The notes under the pieces are model-generated. The model made no database searches. It was given only the letters and a program-made list of their open reading frames with translations, and was not told the origin of the DNA. A stretch of DNA of 64,000 nt. Source: Achatina immaculata. Taxonomy: Eukaryota; Mollusca; Gastropoda; Stylommatophora; Achatinidae. Every line of letters starts with the position of its first letter. The first letter of the stretch is position 1. The position numbers and the translations under genes are program-made. This document shows, piece by piece, positions 1 through 9,765 of this stretch. The stretch is taken from positions 58,828,964-58,892,963 of the forward strand of contig CM019692.1 of assembly GCA_009760885.1 (NCBI GenBank). Reading direction: 5' to 3'.

Positions 1-260
1 GAGGAGCTTTCATCTGCTTGTATTAGATCTTACCAAGTGCATTTATATCTGTGCTTGATTCTACCAAGAGCCTTTATCTGTTTGTATTAGATCTTATCAA
101 ATGCACTGAAATCTGAGTATACTATATTTTTTACTTTGTGCGTTTATATCTGCTGTGTTTGTATTAGATCATACCATGTACTTTTATGTCTACCCGTGGT
201 AGAGTCAACAAAATGTTTCTAAGTATGTTTGCACTAGATCTTACCAAGTGTTTTTGTGTC
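1..260. repeat. Degenerate ~64-77 bp tandem repeat
   Basis: The motif tattagatct-taccaa recurs at about 21, 85, 162 and 232, giving spacings of 64, 77 and 70 bp. Each copy is followed by a variant of atttatatctg. The copies are diverged, so this is an old minisatellite that may continue beyond the left edge. No coding signal is seen. Confidence 0.6.
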
Positions 261-591
261 GGTATATCCGCGGTCTCCTTTATATTCCACGATGCATTTT
301 GTTCTTGTTTTTAAAATGGAATAGTATGTCTGCCTTTACGGCAAGCATATGTGCATATCTTTAACGTTATCTTGCATGACTGGACATATTCTGGATATGT
401 GTTTATGCCGTTGTAGCAGACAGTTTGAATCATCGAGTCTTTATGTTAGCCGAAGCGTGAATGTAGAGAAGGCAGGAAGAGCTAGGAAGTTTAGAATTTT
501 GATCAAGAAGTAATGATACTGTCATACTCTAGCTGGGAGGTTGTTGTCTTAATGAAGTTCTGGATTCAGCTCTCATCCATTGTTCCTGTGA
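261..591. other. Unique sequence, nothing recognised
   Basis: No repeat, coding similarity or RNA signature is visible here. Only short open frames occur. Confidence 0.5.
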
Positions 592-612
592 CACTCCCCC
601 CCCCCCCCCCCC
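592..612. repeat. Poly-C tract
   Basis: A run of about 18 C is broken by one G. Such tracts often vary in length in assemblies. It lies just before the 21/24-bp minisatellite. Confidence 0.9.
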
Positions 613-705
613 GCCCAGCCACCTCCTTTTCTATGTCTTTTTTTCCCCTCATGAATTGTTCGACGATTCCTTGTCTTCCTTTTATCTTAACAAAACTTCG
701 CGGCA

Positions 706-1505
706 GTATTGTTATGTTATTGTCCTAATACCCGTTTATGTTATTGTCCTATTACCTGTTTGTTATTGTTCTATTACCCCTTTATGTTATTGTCCTATTA
801 CTCGTTTGTTATTGTCCTATTACCCGCTTATATTATTGTCCTATTACCCGTTTGTTATTGCCCTGCTACCCGTTTATGTTACTGTCCTATTAAACGTTTA
901 TGATATTGTCCTATCACCCTTTTGTTATTGTCCTTTTACAAGTTTGTTATTGTCCTATTACCTGCTTATGTTATTGTCCTATTGCCCTTTATGTTATTGT
1001 CTTATTATCCGTTTATGGTACTGTCCTATTATCCGTTTATGCTATTGTCCTATTATCCGTTTATGCTATTGTCCTATTATCCGTTTATATTATTGTCCTA
1101 TTACCTGTTTATATTATTGTCCTATTATCCTTTTGTTATTGTCCTGTTACTCGTTTGTTATTATCTTATAACCTGTTTACGTTACTGCCTTATTGCCCTT
1201 GTATGTTATTGTCCTATTACCCATTTATGCCACCGTCCTATTACAAGTTTGTTATTGTCCTATTACCCATTTATGCTACCGTCCTATTACAAGTTTGTTA
1301 TTGTCCTATTACCCGTTTACGTTATTGTACTTTTTACCCGTTTATGTTATTGTCCTGTTACCCGTTTGTTATTTTTTTGTCCTGTTACCCGTTTCTGTTG
1401 TCATATTACACATTTATATTATCCTATTACTCGTTTATGTTATTGTCCTATTAACCGTTTATGCTATTGTCCTATTACCCGTTTATGTTATTGTCATATT
1501 TGTCG
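706..1505. repeat. 21/24-bp minisatellite, about 35 units
   Basis: The core ttattgtcctattacccg is repeated throughout. It is spaced 24 bp apart where the unit ends in tttatg or tttata, and 21 bp apart where that end is shortened to ttt. Both lengths are multiples of three, so stops are excluded from several frames at once. This produces overlapping open frames of up to 241 codons (for example 922-1647) with a Cys-Tyr-Cys-Pro-Ile-Thr rhythm. These frames are by-products of the array and I do not regard them as genes. Confidence 0.9.
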
Positions 1506-1915
1506 TCTTGTTATATGGCATAACATCTTATTTGCCTTTATTAGCCATTCTGAATGCTTGTCATGTCTATTTCCATGCTTTTATTTTCTCTTTCCTTTCT
1601 ATGACTTAAACTTGATATGTCTGTCAACCAGTGATTTCCTTCTATAACATATACTTGCATGTCTCCGCGTCAACCTCATTCGAGATTATACGTATTGATT
1701 TTCTATTCATGTCTGTGTGTCATTGCATTTCATGTTTTTGACATATGTCTCTCTCACGGTCTGTTCAGATGTAATTTTCTGAATCATACAGAGTAATTGC
1801 CACGACTGTCTGTCTGATGTCGTTTTAAATAATCACTTCGGTGGTTTTTGTTAAATAAAAACAGTTAGTATTCTGTTTCGTTCTTTCAGGCCCGTTAGTA
1901 AGCTCCATGTCTTTT
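1506..1915. other. AT-rich unique sequence
   Basis: Nothing recognisable is present apart from the end of repeat-derived open frames. Confidence 0.5.
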
Positions 1916-2104
<189 letters not shown>

Positions 2105-2149
2105 TACCTCTTTTTCTTCCTCTCTATATCTGCAAGCTAAAGTCTTTTT

Positions 2150-2720
2150 ACAGTTGAGGCAGTGAAGATTTTGAGACACAGTGCCGTGTCGGATTGGAAG
2201 CAGGCTACGGCGGCTATTTTCTTAGTCCCTACGCGGAGCTGAAGAGCAAAAGGGCGTGCAGTACCTCTTAGCAAACTTCACCGCCATTAACACTATGGCG
2301 ACCCCTGCCCTGTTAGCAAGGCTAGACCTGCTCCGGAAGGTACCAACGGAAAGGCGAAACAGCGTCTGGATCGGCCATGATTCCCCAACAGTGAGGCGCT
2401 GACTGCCAAATTGACAGCGTCTTCCAGCCTTATATATCTATGTATCAGTGCCATGCCTCCAACCAATTGTTGTTTCAGTACGGCCTAAGGACTGCTTGAC
2501 CTCAATCTCGGAAATGTATCAATCGATGTTGCACAACTCACTGCTTCAAAACTCGCCTGTCCAGATCCGTGGGGTTTGTAAGACACTTGCTTTTGTATCT
2601 GTTCGCAGTAGAATAACTTCCATGCTAGATTTAACAAAAGACGCGACTTCACAGGTCAGAGTGAACCTTGATTCTGTTGGCGGCTGTTCAAGAGGTTGAC
2701 ATCTTCCAGATAAATCGTAT
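2150..2720. other. GC-richer unclassified segment
   Basis: This stretch has visibly higher GC than its neighbours and includes an 83-codon plus-strand frame at 2448-2699. That protein matches no family I recognise. The segment could be part of an unrecognised dispersed repeat or a fragment of a host exon. I have no evidence to choose. Confidence 0.25.
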
Positions 2721-2722
2721 AT

Positions 2723-2960
2723 TCCTTCCTTCCTTCCTTCCTTCCTTCCTAAATACATTCCTAATATATCCTTATTTTAACTACAGTCCATATTCACCCC
2801 CTACTTCTCTTGATTTCTCTTCTCGGCTCTTTCTCTTTCCCCTTTTTCATACCATCTCTCCGTCTCGTTCTATCCCCCCTCCCTCTCTCTTTCTTCCTCC
2901 CCCCCCCCCACTTTCTATCCTATTCTTTCTTTCTCCTTCTGTCCTCCCTCCTCTCTTAAT
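2723..2960. repeat. (CTTC)n followed by pyrimidine-rich tract
   Basis: About seven CTTC units are followed by roughly 200 bases of C/T-rich sequence with poly-C runs. The open frames here are low-complexity. Confidence 0.85.
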
Positions 2961-3179
2961 AGAATATGGAGTGTATGGAAAGAAAGGGTTTGTTAATTAT
3001 TTACTTATTCATGTTATTATTATTATTATTTTTCTTTTTCGTGCATGTTGTGTTCAATAACAAATGCTGAATATCTATGACTGGATGAAAGTTGTATGAT
3101 GAAGGGCAGAATGGTAGATGGGCCTGCGTGCCCAATTCTTACCCCTTTCAAAATACAGTCTGTTCGTTTCGTTCTCTCT

Positions 3180-3191
3180 TTTTCTTTCTCC

Positions 3192-3224
<33 letters not shown>

Positions 3225-3272
3225 AAACACACACACATACATACTCTCTCTCTCTCTCTCTCTCTCTCTTTG
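3180..3272. repeat. (CT)n / (CA)n compound microsatellite
   Basis: Two CT dinucleotide runs are separated by a short CA run. The overlapping Arg-Glu and Ser-Leu open frames on both strands are artefacts. Confidence 0.95.
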
Positions 3273-4341
3273 AATCTTCCAATCAGAATCACTAGGGATT
3301 CCCATCCACACGGGGATTGGCTCGCCTAAAACAGACAGGAATCAGAGGGCAGCGGAAAATTGTTAAATCGCGAGGTAATAATTAGATTTTTCTTCATTTT
3401 GGTTTCTTGTTCTTGTCTTGCTTCATTTGTTTTTCCTTTCACTGTTTTTTGTTTTATTAAATCTGTTTCTCCTTTCTTATTCCCGCCTTTATTCGTAATC
3501 TTGCTTCTTTCATCTTTTTTGTTTTTCTTTTTTAAAGCACGTTCTTCTAGGGTGCGAAAGGGCTGCATGATTTCGAAGTTAGAAGTTTCGCCTTTGGTGC
3601 CGCAGGTCGCGGGTTCAGATTCAGCCAGATATGACAGGAATTGTTGCTTTTTTTTTCCCCACGAATTCTTCAGCAGTAAATTATTCTGTATGTAGGTAGT
3701 GGGACCGAACGTCCCGGTGCAGCTGGACATAACAGAAAGGTTAAGCCAGGCAGCCACTGCTTGGACAAGGTTCTTGTTACCAAGGAGATTGGCGCAGGCG
3801 CTTGGAGTGTCTATGGCTGACCGTGTCATCCGTTCTCTGCTTGTTAGACCTGGCGGCTAGGCAGATATAGGAATGTTCTGACTGTGATGAGGCTGACTTC
3901 GAACGAATGGACAGCCTCAGATGTACAGTAAACATCTCCAGGCAGATGTAGCTAAATTAATCCACACACTTCAGGTGTTTTTTGGTTTTTTTTTTTTGTA
4001 TAATCTTTCACGAAAGGGAAATTGAAGAAAAAAAAATTATTGAAGATGTATCGGCTATTCGACTCGAATTCGCGTTGGGCTAATAATGACTAGATTGGAG
4101 TATTTGTATTTTAACAGTAAATTTTAGAATACTTCAACAAATATTTCTCCTTGGATTATCCAACAGTCTTGACAAAGTAACACATCTTTCGGGTAGATTA
4201 GATCTAGTCGTAAAAGTGAAATGTTAAATTAGTAGTTTGTAGATGTTCATTTCTTGTAAAACTCTACAAACGTATACAATATCATATTATTTTTAAAAAT
4301 CAAATATTCCTTAACATTTGAATATGTAAAACTCTATATCC

Positions 4342-4348
<7 letters not shown>
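3273..4348. other. Unclassified DNA with one long low-complexity ORF
   Basis: A 167-codon minus-strand frame (3829-3326) has a Lys/Glu-rich, repeat-like C-terminal half and no recognisable domain. Around 3605-3625 the plus strand has ggtcgcgggttcagattc, which resembles a pol III B box, so a decayed SINE may lie at about 3545-3650. Nothing else stands out. Confidence 0.25.

Positions 4349-4391
<43 letters not shown>
4349..4391. repeat. (CT)n microsatellite at a LINE 3' end
   Basis: About 21 CT units directly abut the 3' end of the minus-strand LINE fragment at 4392-4711. On that strand they form a (GA)n tail. Confidence 0.95.
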
Positions 4392-4393
<2 letters not shown>

Positions 4394-4711
4394 GCGTTGG
4401 TCGTCACTGATTTCCACAATCATCCATCCTTTGCTCTTTTCATCACATGCGTGTTGGACCGTGCTCGGAGTCGCTCTTTGAGTCCGTCAGGTATCTTGTT
4501 TCTTTGTCTTCCTGTGTTCATTTTGTCTCTCCAGTTTTCCTGTTGTGACTAGGTGCTCTAATTTGCCTCTTCTCAAAACAGGTCCTACAAATCTGGACTG
4601 TCGTGCTCTGAATTTTGCCATAACTTCTCTCTTTTTGTTAGCCTCACTTAGAACCTCTTCATTTGTTTTCTTAACTATACTGTCCGTGGTATTCTTCTTA
4701 ATCCGTACCAC
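4392..4711 (-). mobile_element. LINE reverse transcriptase C-terminal fragment
   Basis: The minus strand encodes the extreme C-terminus of a non-LTR retrotransposon ORF2. It begins around VKKTNEEVLSEANKKREVM and continues with RFVGPVLRRGKLEHLVTTGK, which are typical of endonuclease-reverse transcriptase proteins of animal LINEs. After the first stop the reading continues in another frame as PDGLKERLRARS and then passes an in-frame TGA where a Trp is usual. No RT or endonuclease domain remains. The copy is 5'-truncated and dead. Its 3' end meets a (GA)n tract, and its 5' side meets an oppositely oriented LINE tail at about 4711. Confidence 0.8.
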
Positions 4712-5018
4712 AAGAACTTAATATTGTCTTAAGTTTGGTTGGCTAGTAAAGAGGATTAGACAAAGAAAACTTAAATATTTTGGACATATTAAACGTTATG
4801 AGAATTTAGAGAAGACAATCTTGGAAGGGTACATAATGGGAAAAAGAAAGAGAGGAAGACCAAGGCGAAGATGGGTGCAAGACATCGTCGATGATCTGCG
4901 AATAGGTGCATCAGCAGCAGGGCATCTTGCTCACAACCGAGAGGCCTACAGGAGAGCTGTTAGGGAGGCAAAGTTCCGCAAGGGGCATGCTAATAACTGG
5001 CTGACTGACTGACTGTAG
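4711..5018 (+). mobile_element. LINE ORF2 C-terminal fragment, copy 1
   Basis: The plus strand encodes the end of a LINE ORF2. The signature KRKRGRPRRRWVQDIVDDL is followed by an alanine-rich stretch and AYRRAVREAKFRKGHA. The open part is 4821-5012, and upstream codons (VGLVKRIRQRKLKYFGHI-like) are in the same element. It ends in a short TGAC/CTGA tail. A diverged second copy of the same 3' region lies at 52660-52978, so this is a repeated family. RT and endonuclease are absent through 5' truncation. Confidence 0.8.
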
Positions 5019-5194
5019 CCGTGAAAGTATTTTTTTAAAAACTTTAAAATTCATCAGTTTGAATTCATCAGTTTCAAACTCGCCCGCCTTCGTGCTTTTT
5101 CCAGTCTTCCACTCACATATTTACGCTATAGCATCCACTGTGTAAATGATATCCACCCTCAGGGTTTCATTTAACTACAGTACAGCGCGTTGGA

Positions 5195-5490
5195 TAATTT
5201 ATATCACTTAATTTGGTCCCCAAAGCGCAAAAGTTACGATGCTGGAAATTTTGCCAAGCCAAAGAGAAGACACGAATCTTTAAGTGAGAGGATTAAAATT
5301 ATTGAACTAGTATTGAAAGAAAAAAAACTTTTATGGAGAAATTTACCAGATTATACAAGAAGAACGAATCATCTGTTTGTGAAGTAAGTAAAAATCTAAA
5401 AACAAATTCTCGATAATGTTGCTTCTGCTTCAGAAACTGTTACAGTTACGCGACTTCTCTACTTAGTGCGTAATAAGTTTTTAGCGTAAC
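5195..5490 (+). pseudogene. Tigger/pogo-like transposase N-terminus, degenerate
   Basis: A plus-strand frame starting near 5190 gives SERIKIIELVLKEKK, which resembles the helix-turn-helix start of Tigger/jerky-type transposases. After a frameshift near 5335 the reading continues as KFTRLYKKNESSVCEVSKN, and after another shift as ASETVTVTRLL. These three blocks follow the usual order for the family (E-K-I-K-I, then arLYgKNESsir-e, then a-etakvta-vr). At least two frameshifts and a stop make it non-functional. No DDE core or terminal repeats are visible, so it is a fragment. The family call is from memory of conserved motifs and is moderate. Confidence 0.5.
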
Positions 5491-5649
5491 ATGTCTGTTA
5501 GTGAAAGACACTGACAGAAAATGTGCTCCAAGCGACAGTATCGCACTTTTAAACTGAATTGTATCATAGCATATTATAATTATATAATACACTTATATGA
5601 TAATTGTATCATATCATTTGCTTATATGATAAAAAAGCTTAAAAGAGGG

Positions 5650-5930
5650 AGAATCAAAAGATAAAGGCAGCACGCCCTTTAACATCCGTGAACAAATGAA
5701 CATAACGGTTATATTATTTCTCCACTTAGTCCTGCAAGTCGATTCACTTATTGTATCTTTCCACAAACTTCTTCATTTCTTGGGAGAGGAAGTGGTTCGG
5801 TTGCTCACGAATCCAAGTCTGCACTAGTTCCCGAACTTCATCATCAGAGGTGAACCTTACGGTGCCCCAGGTCATCATGCTCTGTGGCATATGTAGATCC
5901 ATAACTGATATCCAGATGTGCAGCAAATGT
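5650..5930 (-). pseudogene. Mariner-like transposase C-terminal relic, copy 1
   Basis: Minus-strand codons 5926-5744 give RFTSDDEVRELVQTWIREQP followed by FLSQEMKKFVERYNK. This is the end of a mariner/SETMAR-type transposase, where FxSDDEV--AV--WLREQP---F--GIKKLVERW is the usual pattern. The DDE/D core is missing upstream. Nucleotides 5650-5790 align with 9605-9765, where a second and more decayed tail of the same family lies. Confidence 0.7.
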
Positions 5931-6164
5931 GGACGACGTAATCCGTCAGCCGACTCTGATCAAGATTTGCTCCTTATCGACTTGGGCTAGTGTGCGCGAT
6001 GTTCATGGCCAATCGGATCGAATCTCGTGTTATTTCCTTGATAAATCTTTCTGCCCATTCATAAACTGTTGAGTCGCTCTGTTTTCACTTCTGTACCGAC
6101 CAACATTCAACGCTGAACTTCATGGGTTGGGAACTGTTGTCCGATCTGGCCCAGAGCGACCGTC

Positions 6165-6305
6165 ATAACTAACATGCTAGCGTCAGGGTTGGCGAACCAT
6201 AGTCAAACAAAACCCTGTCTCACCTCTCCGTTCGTATCCCCAGTAACAGGCCTAGCCACTAACGGGGCAGGGACCGCCATAGCCCCCACGGTGGTAGAAC
6301 ACTAG
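6165..6305 (+). repeat. Dispersed repeat B, copy 1 (partial)
   Basis: The block contains catgctagcgtcagg, aaccctgtctcacctctccg, cagtaacaggcctag and gggacc-gccatag, ending in a gtggtag motif. The same blocks recur in the same order at 28020-28335 and 33420-33730, with weaker relatives at 17200-17465 and 44415-44735. The function and class are unknown; it may be a SINE or a MITE. Confidence 0.7.
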
Positions 6306-6365
6306 CTTCCAGTTCTAGAGAGACCTAAAAATAATGTGCATAATATATATTATATATATTCATCT

Positions 6366-6485
6366 TTCCTCCACGCCGTTGAGGCATATTGGGGATACGG
6401 CGTTAGGCCCATATTTCAACGGTCTTCGGCACATGAAAGTGTGATGTGGCCAGTTTCAGGCCTGGCGGCACTTACCTTCCTAGAT
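6366..6485 (-). mobile_element. SINE family A, 3' part, copy 1
   Basis: On the minus strand this matches the 3' module of SINE A. The landmarks are gatgtgg-cagt, cacatgaaagtgtgatg, cggcgttaggcccata and ttggggatacgg. The tRNA-like head is absent. The element runs straight into the GC-rich tandem array at 6486. Confidence 0.75.
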
Positions 6486-7225
6486 CCGCTGCTGACGAGA
6501 TTCTTCAGCTGCCGTGCGTGGAGCGGCGCTCCTCCCGGCCAATGAAGAAAGGTGAAAAGGGGTTGCCGCGCGGCACCACTGCGGAAAAACTGGTAGAAAG
6601 GATAAGGCGAAGCAAACAGTCAAATCAAGGCACCTCTGGTCTGGAGGTCTGCCACGTCCTGAGTGCAGTCATATCGGGTGAAATGCATGAACCGGCTTAA
6701 CCCAGAGGTTAAGACACTGCTGGCGAGACTCTTTGGATGCCGCGCGTGGAGTGAAGCTCCTCCCGGTCAAGGAAGAAAATGCGGAAAAGAAATAAAGGTT
6801 GCTGTGTGGTGCCGATGTGAAAAGGTGAAGGAAAAGATAAAGTTAAATTTAATCGGTATGTCCAGTAGTATCGCTGCGAGAGCTACACATACCACAGCGC
6901 CTCTGCTTTAGAGGCTGGCCACGCCCGAAACACACCTACACTGGTGAAATATGCCTAAACCGGCACACATCAGAGGTGAAACTTGATGGCCAGGCATGTC
7001 ACACCACCTCTGCTCTAGAGGTTTGTCACGCCCGATACACACCCATACTGGTGAAATATGCCTAAACCGGCTCATACCAGGGGTGAAACTTGAAGGCTAC
7101 GGCATGTCACGGTACCTCTCCTCTAGAGGTCGGTCATGTCCCAAACACGCCAATACTGGGATAATATGCCTAAACCGGCTCAACCCATGGGTGGAAGTCA
7201 CTAGTGGCGAGGATTCGTCTTCCTG
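6486..7225. repeat. Complex GC-rich tandem repeat, ~107-bp unit
   Basis: The motif cctctgctctagaggt recurs at about 6630, 6899, 7007 and 7114. The last three are spaced 107-108 bp apart, each followed by tatgcctaaaccggc. A separate block around ctcctcccggcc occurs at 6490-6540 and again at 6719-6768, 230 bp later. The array therefore mixes two unit types. Short open frames across it (6336-7286) are not convincing genes. Confidence 0.75.
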
Positions 7226-7284
7226 GGCAAAAGCTCCATCCTTGTCACAACTAGGAAAGGTAGCGACCACGACCACAAAATGCT

Positions 7285-7580
7285 GAAGTCGGAGACACTG
7301 GACCAGGGCAGTCTAGATAGGAAACCACCTCTCACCTGGCGGGGATGTATGCATATCCTAATCACACTGAGGTTTTCCGGTGAGAAAGTCCAACACTGGA
7401 CTGGATGGGCAACCACCTCTCGCCCAGCAGTGATACACAGGTATCTCAAAACACGTCGAGGTTTTCCGGTGAGAAAGTCCAACTCAGGCCTGGGTGGGCT
7501 ACCAACTCTCACCCAGCGGGGATATGCTGACATTCTAACACGTCGAGGTCTTCCGGTGAGAAAGTCAAACTCTAAACTAA
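7285..7580. repeat. ~88-bp tandem repeat, 3 copies
   Basis: The motif ggttttccggtgagaaagtc occurs at about 7371, 7460 and 7547, spaced 89 and 87 bp. Each is preceded by ctctcacc-agcggggat. The open frames on both strands (7280-7723 plus, 7608-7201 minus) reflect the array. Confidence 0.85.
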
Positions 7581-7794
7581 ACTGGTGCATCGAAAACCAC
7601 GGTGTCATGCAATCCCACTTCCGAGACCCACCAAGAATTCAGGCTCAAGCCCTGAGATACTCTGCATCTCTTAAGGTCCTCTCGGGGATCTCGTGTGGTC
7701 CTTTCGGGGACCACAGAAATTAAAGAGGACCACAGGCATAAATTCAGTGGGATCGCAGGGCGGTCTTGGTGGTAGAAGCGAACGAAGAAGAAGA
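7581..7794. other. Short unique stretch
   Basis: The stretch contains the near-palindromic pair ggtcctctcgggga and ggtcctttcggggacc at 7673-7713. No gene signal is seen. Confidence 0.4.
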
Positions 7795-7930
7795 AAAAGA
7801 CCTTCCTAGATTTTTCTGATACCCATTTAAAGAGGCTGGGTTGACCCCGGGGCCTGTTTGGTGTGTATAAAGAAAAGTCCCACTGCTGGGACTTGAACCT
7901 GGAACCACCAGACTAGTAACCCGGGCCGCC
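7795..7930 (-). mobile_element. SINE family A, tRNA-like head, copy 2
   Basis: Read on the minus strand, the sequence contains a good pol III B box (ggttcaagtcccagcagtgg). It is followed by ccccggggtcaacccagcctc and atc-gaaaaatct-ggaagg, which are SINE A landmarks. It is cut at its 5' end by the Tc1 element that starts at 7946, with a TA run between them. The 3' module is missing. Confidence 0.75.
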
Positions 7931-7945
7931 ATATATATATATATG

Positions 7946-9473
7946 CTGTCCAAAAAAAGAAAGGCATAACTACTGATTACCAAAATTTAGCCATAAATTT
8001 GATATTCTATAGCTTTTTAAATTGAATGATTAAAATTTTCAAATTGCACACAATAATACCTAAGGGTTTAAACACTCACTTGACAGTTTATTGCATCTGT
8101 GTGACGAGAATTTGTTAATCCTAGTGGTTCTCAAGTTAGTATGGTGTGTGGCCTCCGCTTGCATCGATCAGCGGCTGGTATCTCCTGGGCATAGATGCGA
8201 TTAGATGTCTGATGTGCGCATGTGGGATGGCTGCCCACTCATCCTGGACTGCCTGCCACAGATCACGACGATTGGCTGGAGAAACGTTTCGGCGACAAAC
8301 ACGTCGTTGCAGCGCATCCCATAGGTGCTCGATCGGATTCACGTCTGGAGACAGAGATGGGCAGGGAAGGGTGAGAATGTTGTTGGTAGTAAGGAACTGT
8401 GTAGTGAACCGTGCAGAATGGGATCTGGCGTTGTCCTGTTGAAACACAGACCTTTCCGCAGCCAAAAATTGAAAGACATGGGGGTAGAAGAATTTCATTG
8501 ACGTATCGTTGCGCATTTAAGCCTCCTTCAGTCTGCACCAATGGACTCCTTCTATTGAAATTTATCATTCTCCATAGCAATACATCTTCACAACTGTGTG
8601 GCGGAGCTTCATCAATGCAATTTTTGACAAAACGTTCTTATGGCCTTCGGTAGATCCTTCTCCGCATATCATGGCGGTGCAACAAAAAGGAAGGTTCGTC
8701 ACTAAACTAGACACGCCTCTGTTGATTGTCAGTTGTCCAGGGCCGATGCTGGTTCGTCCAAACAAGTCGATTTTGGCAATCGCGTCTCGTTAAGACAGGA
8801 CCTCAGTGAGGTCGTCGTGTCACCAGTCCAGCTTCATGTAGTCTATTCCGAACAGTTTGATCAGACAAAGTACATCCTACAAGCAATGACTAGGTACTTG
8901 AGGAAGCTGTTGTAAGCCTGTTTCTGAGGTGATGAACCAAAATAAAGCGATCATCAGCTGCTGTTGTCGCCCTGGGTCGTCCACTGCGGTGCCGGTCGTC
9001 AACTGAGTCAGTGGCTTGGACACGGTGCCAAAGTCGACTGATGGTGCTCTGCTGCACGTTTAAATGCCTGGCAACCTGACTTTGACTTTCGCCTGCTTGT
9101 AGGCGACCAATAGCAATGTTTCGTAAATTTTGCGATAGACGGGCTATAATTGTCTGCTTGAAAATCAACTGAATTTGTTTGTGTAACCACATCCTTTTGT
9201 AGGGTTTCAGTTGCATGGGAAGTGAGTTGTGCTCACCACAAACATCACTTTTCCATAAACGCGACGTGAGTTATGGTAAAAAAAAATGCGTGATTAGCAA
9301 GGGCAGCTACTGCGTTCTGACTATACACGAGAATAGCAAAATTCACGCTAAATCATGGACCTGATATCTTGGTGACAATTTTTGGTTTGGTTTGAGATAC
9401 CCGGGAAAAAAAAGTTTGTCATAACATATAAAAATTGAAGCTCATATAAGCTATGTATTTCTTTTTTGGACAG
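7946..9473 (-). mobile_element. Tc1-like DNA transposon (full length, inactive)
   Basis: The left end begins ctgtccaaaaaaagaaag. The right end, read in reverse, begins ctgtccaaaaaagaaa, giving terminal inverted repeats of about 17-25 bp. Both ends sit in (TA)n, which fits Tc1/mariner TA target duplication. The 1.53-kb length is normal for a Tc1 element. Inside, on the minus strand, is a broken DD34E transposase. The element lies against the truncated head of SINE A copy 2, so it probably inserted at or near that SINE. Confidence 0.85.
8136..9216 (-). pseudogene. Tc1-type transposase, frameshifted
   Basis: Codons from about 9216 to 8890 encode the N-terminal helix-turn-helix region (GRLQAGESQSQVARHLNVQQ, then DRHRSGRPRATT with the GRPR-type hinge). 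Codons 8516-8136 encode the end of the catalytic core. QQDNARSH carries the second Asp and NPIEHLWD carries the Glu, with exactly 34 residues between them, the DD34E spacing of Tc1 elements. The middle part (8890-8520) is read in at least two other frames (for example 8765-8565 and 8580-8263) and is heavily decayed. The transposase cannot be made intact, although the termini survive. Confidence 0.88.
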
Positions 9474-9499
9474 TATATATATATATATATATATATATC
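9474..9499. repeat. (TA)n at Tc1 insertion edge
   Basis: The TA dinucleotide run mirrors the one at 7931-7944 on the other side of the Tc1 element. It could be the original target or later expansion of the TA duplication. Confidence 0.85.
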
Positions 9500-9604
9500 T
9501 TATACTCTTTTCGCATGTATATACTTTTATCCACAATACCTTCATCAGTGCGTTCATTTTCAGTTTTAAAATTGCACTTGTATCATAGGTTTGTATAAAA
9601 CACA

Positions 9605-9765
9605 AACGAGAATCAGAAGGTAAAGGCAGCATACCTTTTAATATCAGTATTTGTGAAGAAATGAGCATGACGCTTATATTATGCTGCAAGCCGATTCACT
9701 CCTTGTATCATTCCGCTAACTTCCTCATTTTCCTGAGAGAAATTAGCTGTATCCTTCCGAGTGCA
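9605..9765 (-). pseudogene. Mariner-like transposase tail, copy 2
   Basis: The nucleotide sequence aligns with 5650-5790, sharing gaatcagaaggtaaaggcagc, ccgattcactcctt and the cttcctcatttt region. The minus strand reads NFSQENEEVSGMIQ in the position of FLSQEMKKFVERYN in copy 1. The fragment is short and decayed. Confidence 0.6.

Noticed and set aside
922..1647. 241-codon open frame
   Set aside because: It is produced by the 21/24-bp minisatellite, and the other two plus frames are also open over much of the array.
3326..3829. 167-codon minus-strand frame
   Set aside because: Half is Lys/Glu low-complexity from T-rich DNA and part overlaps a possible SINE B box. No similarity to a known protein.
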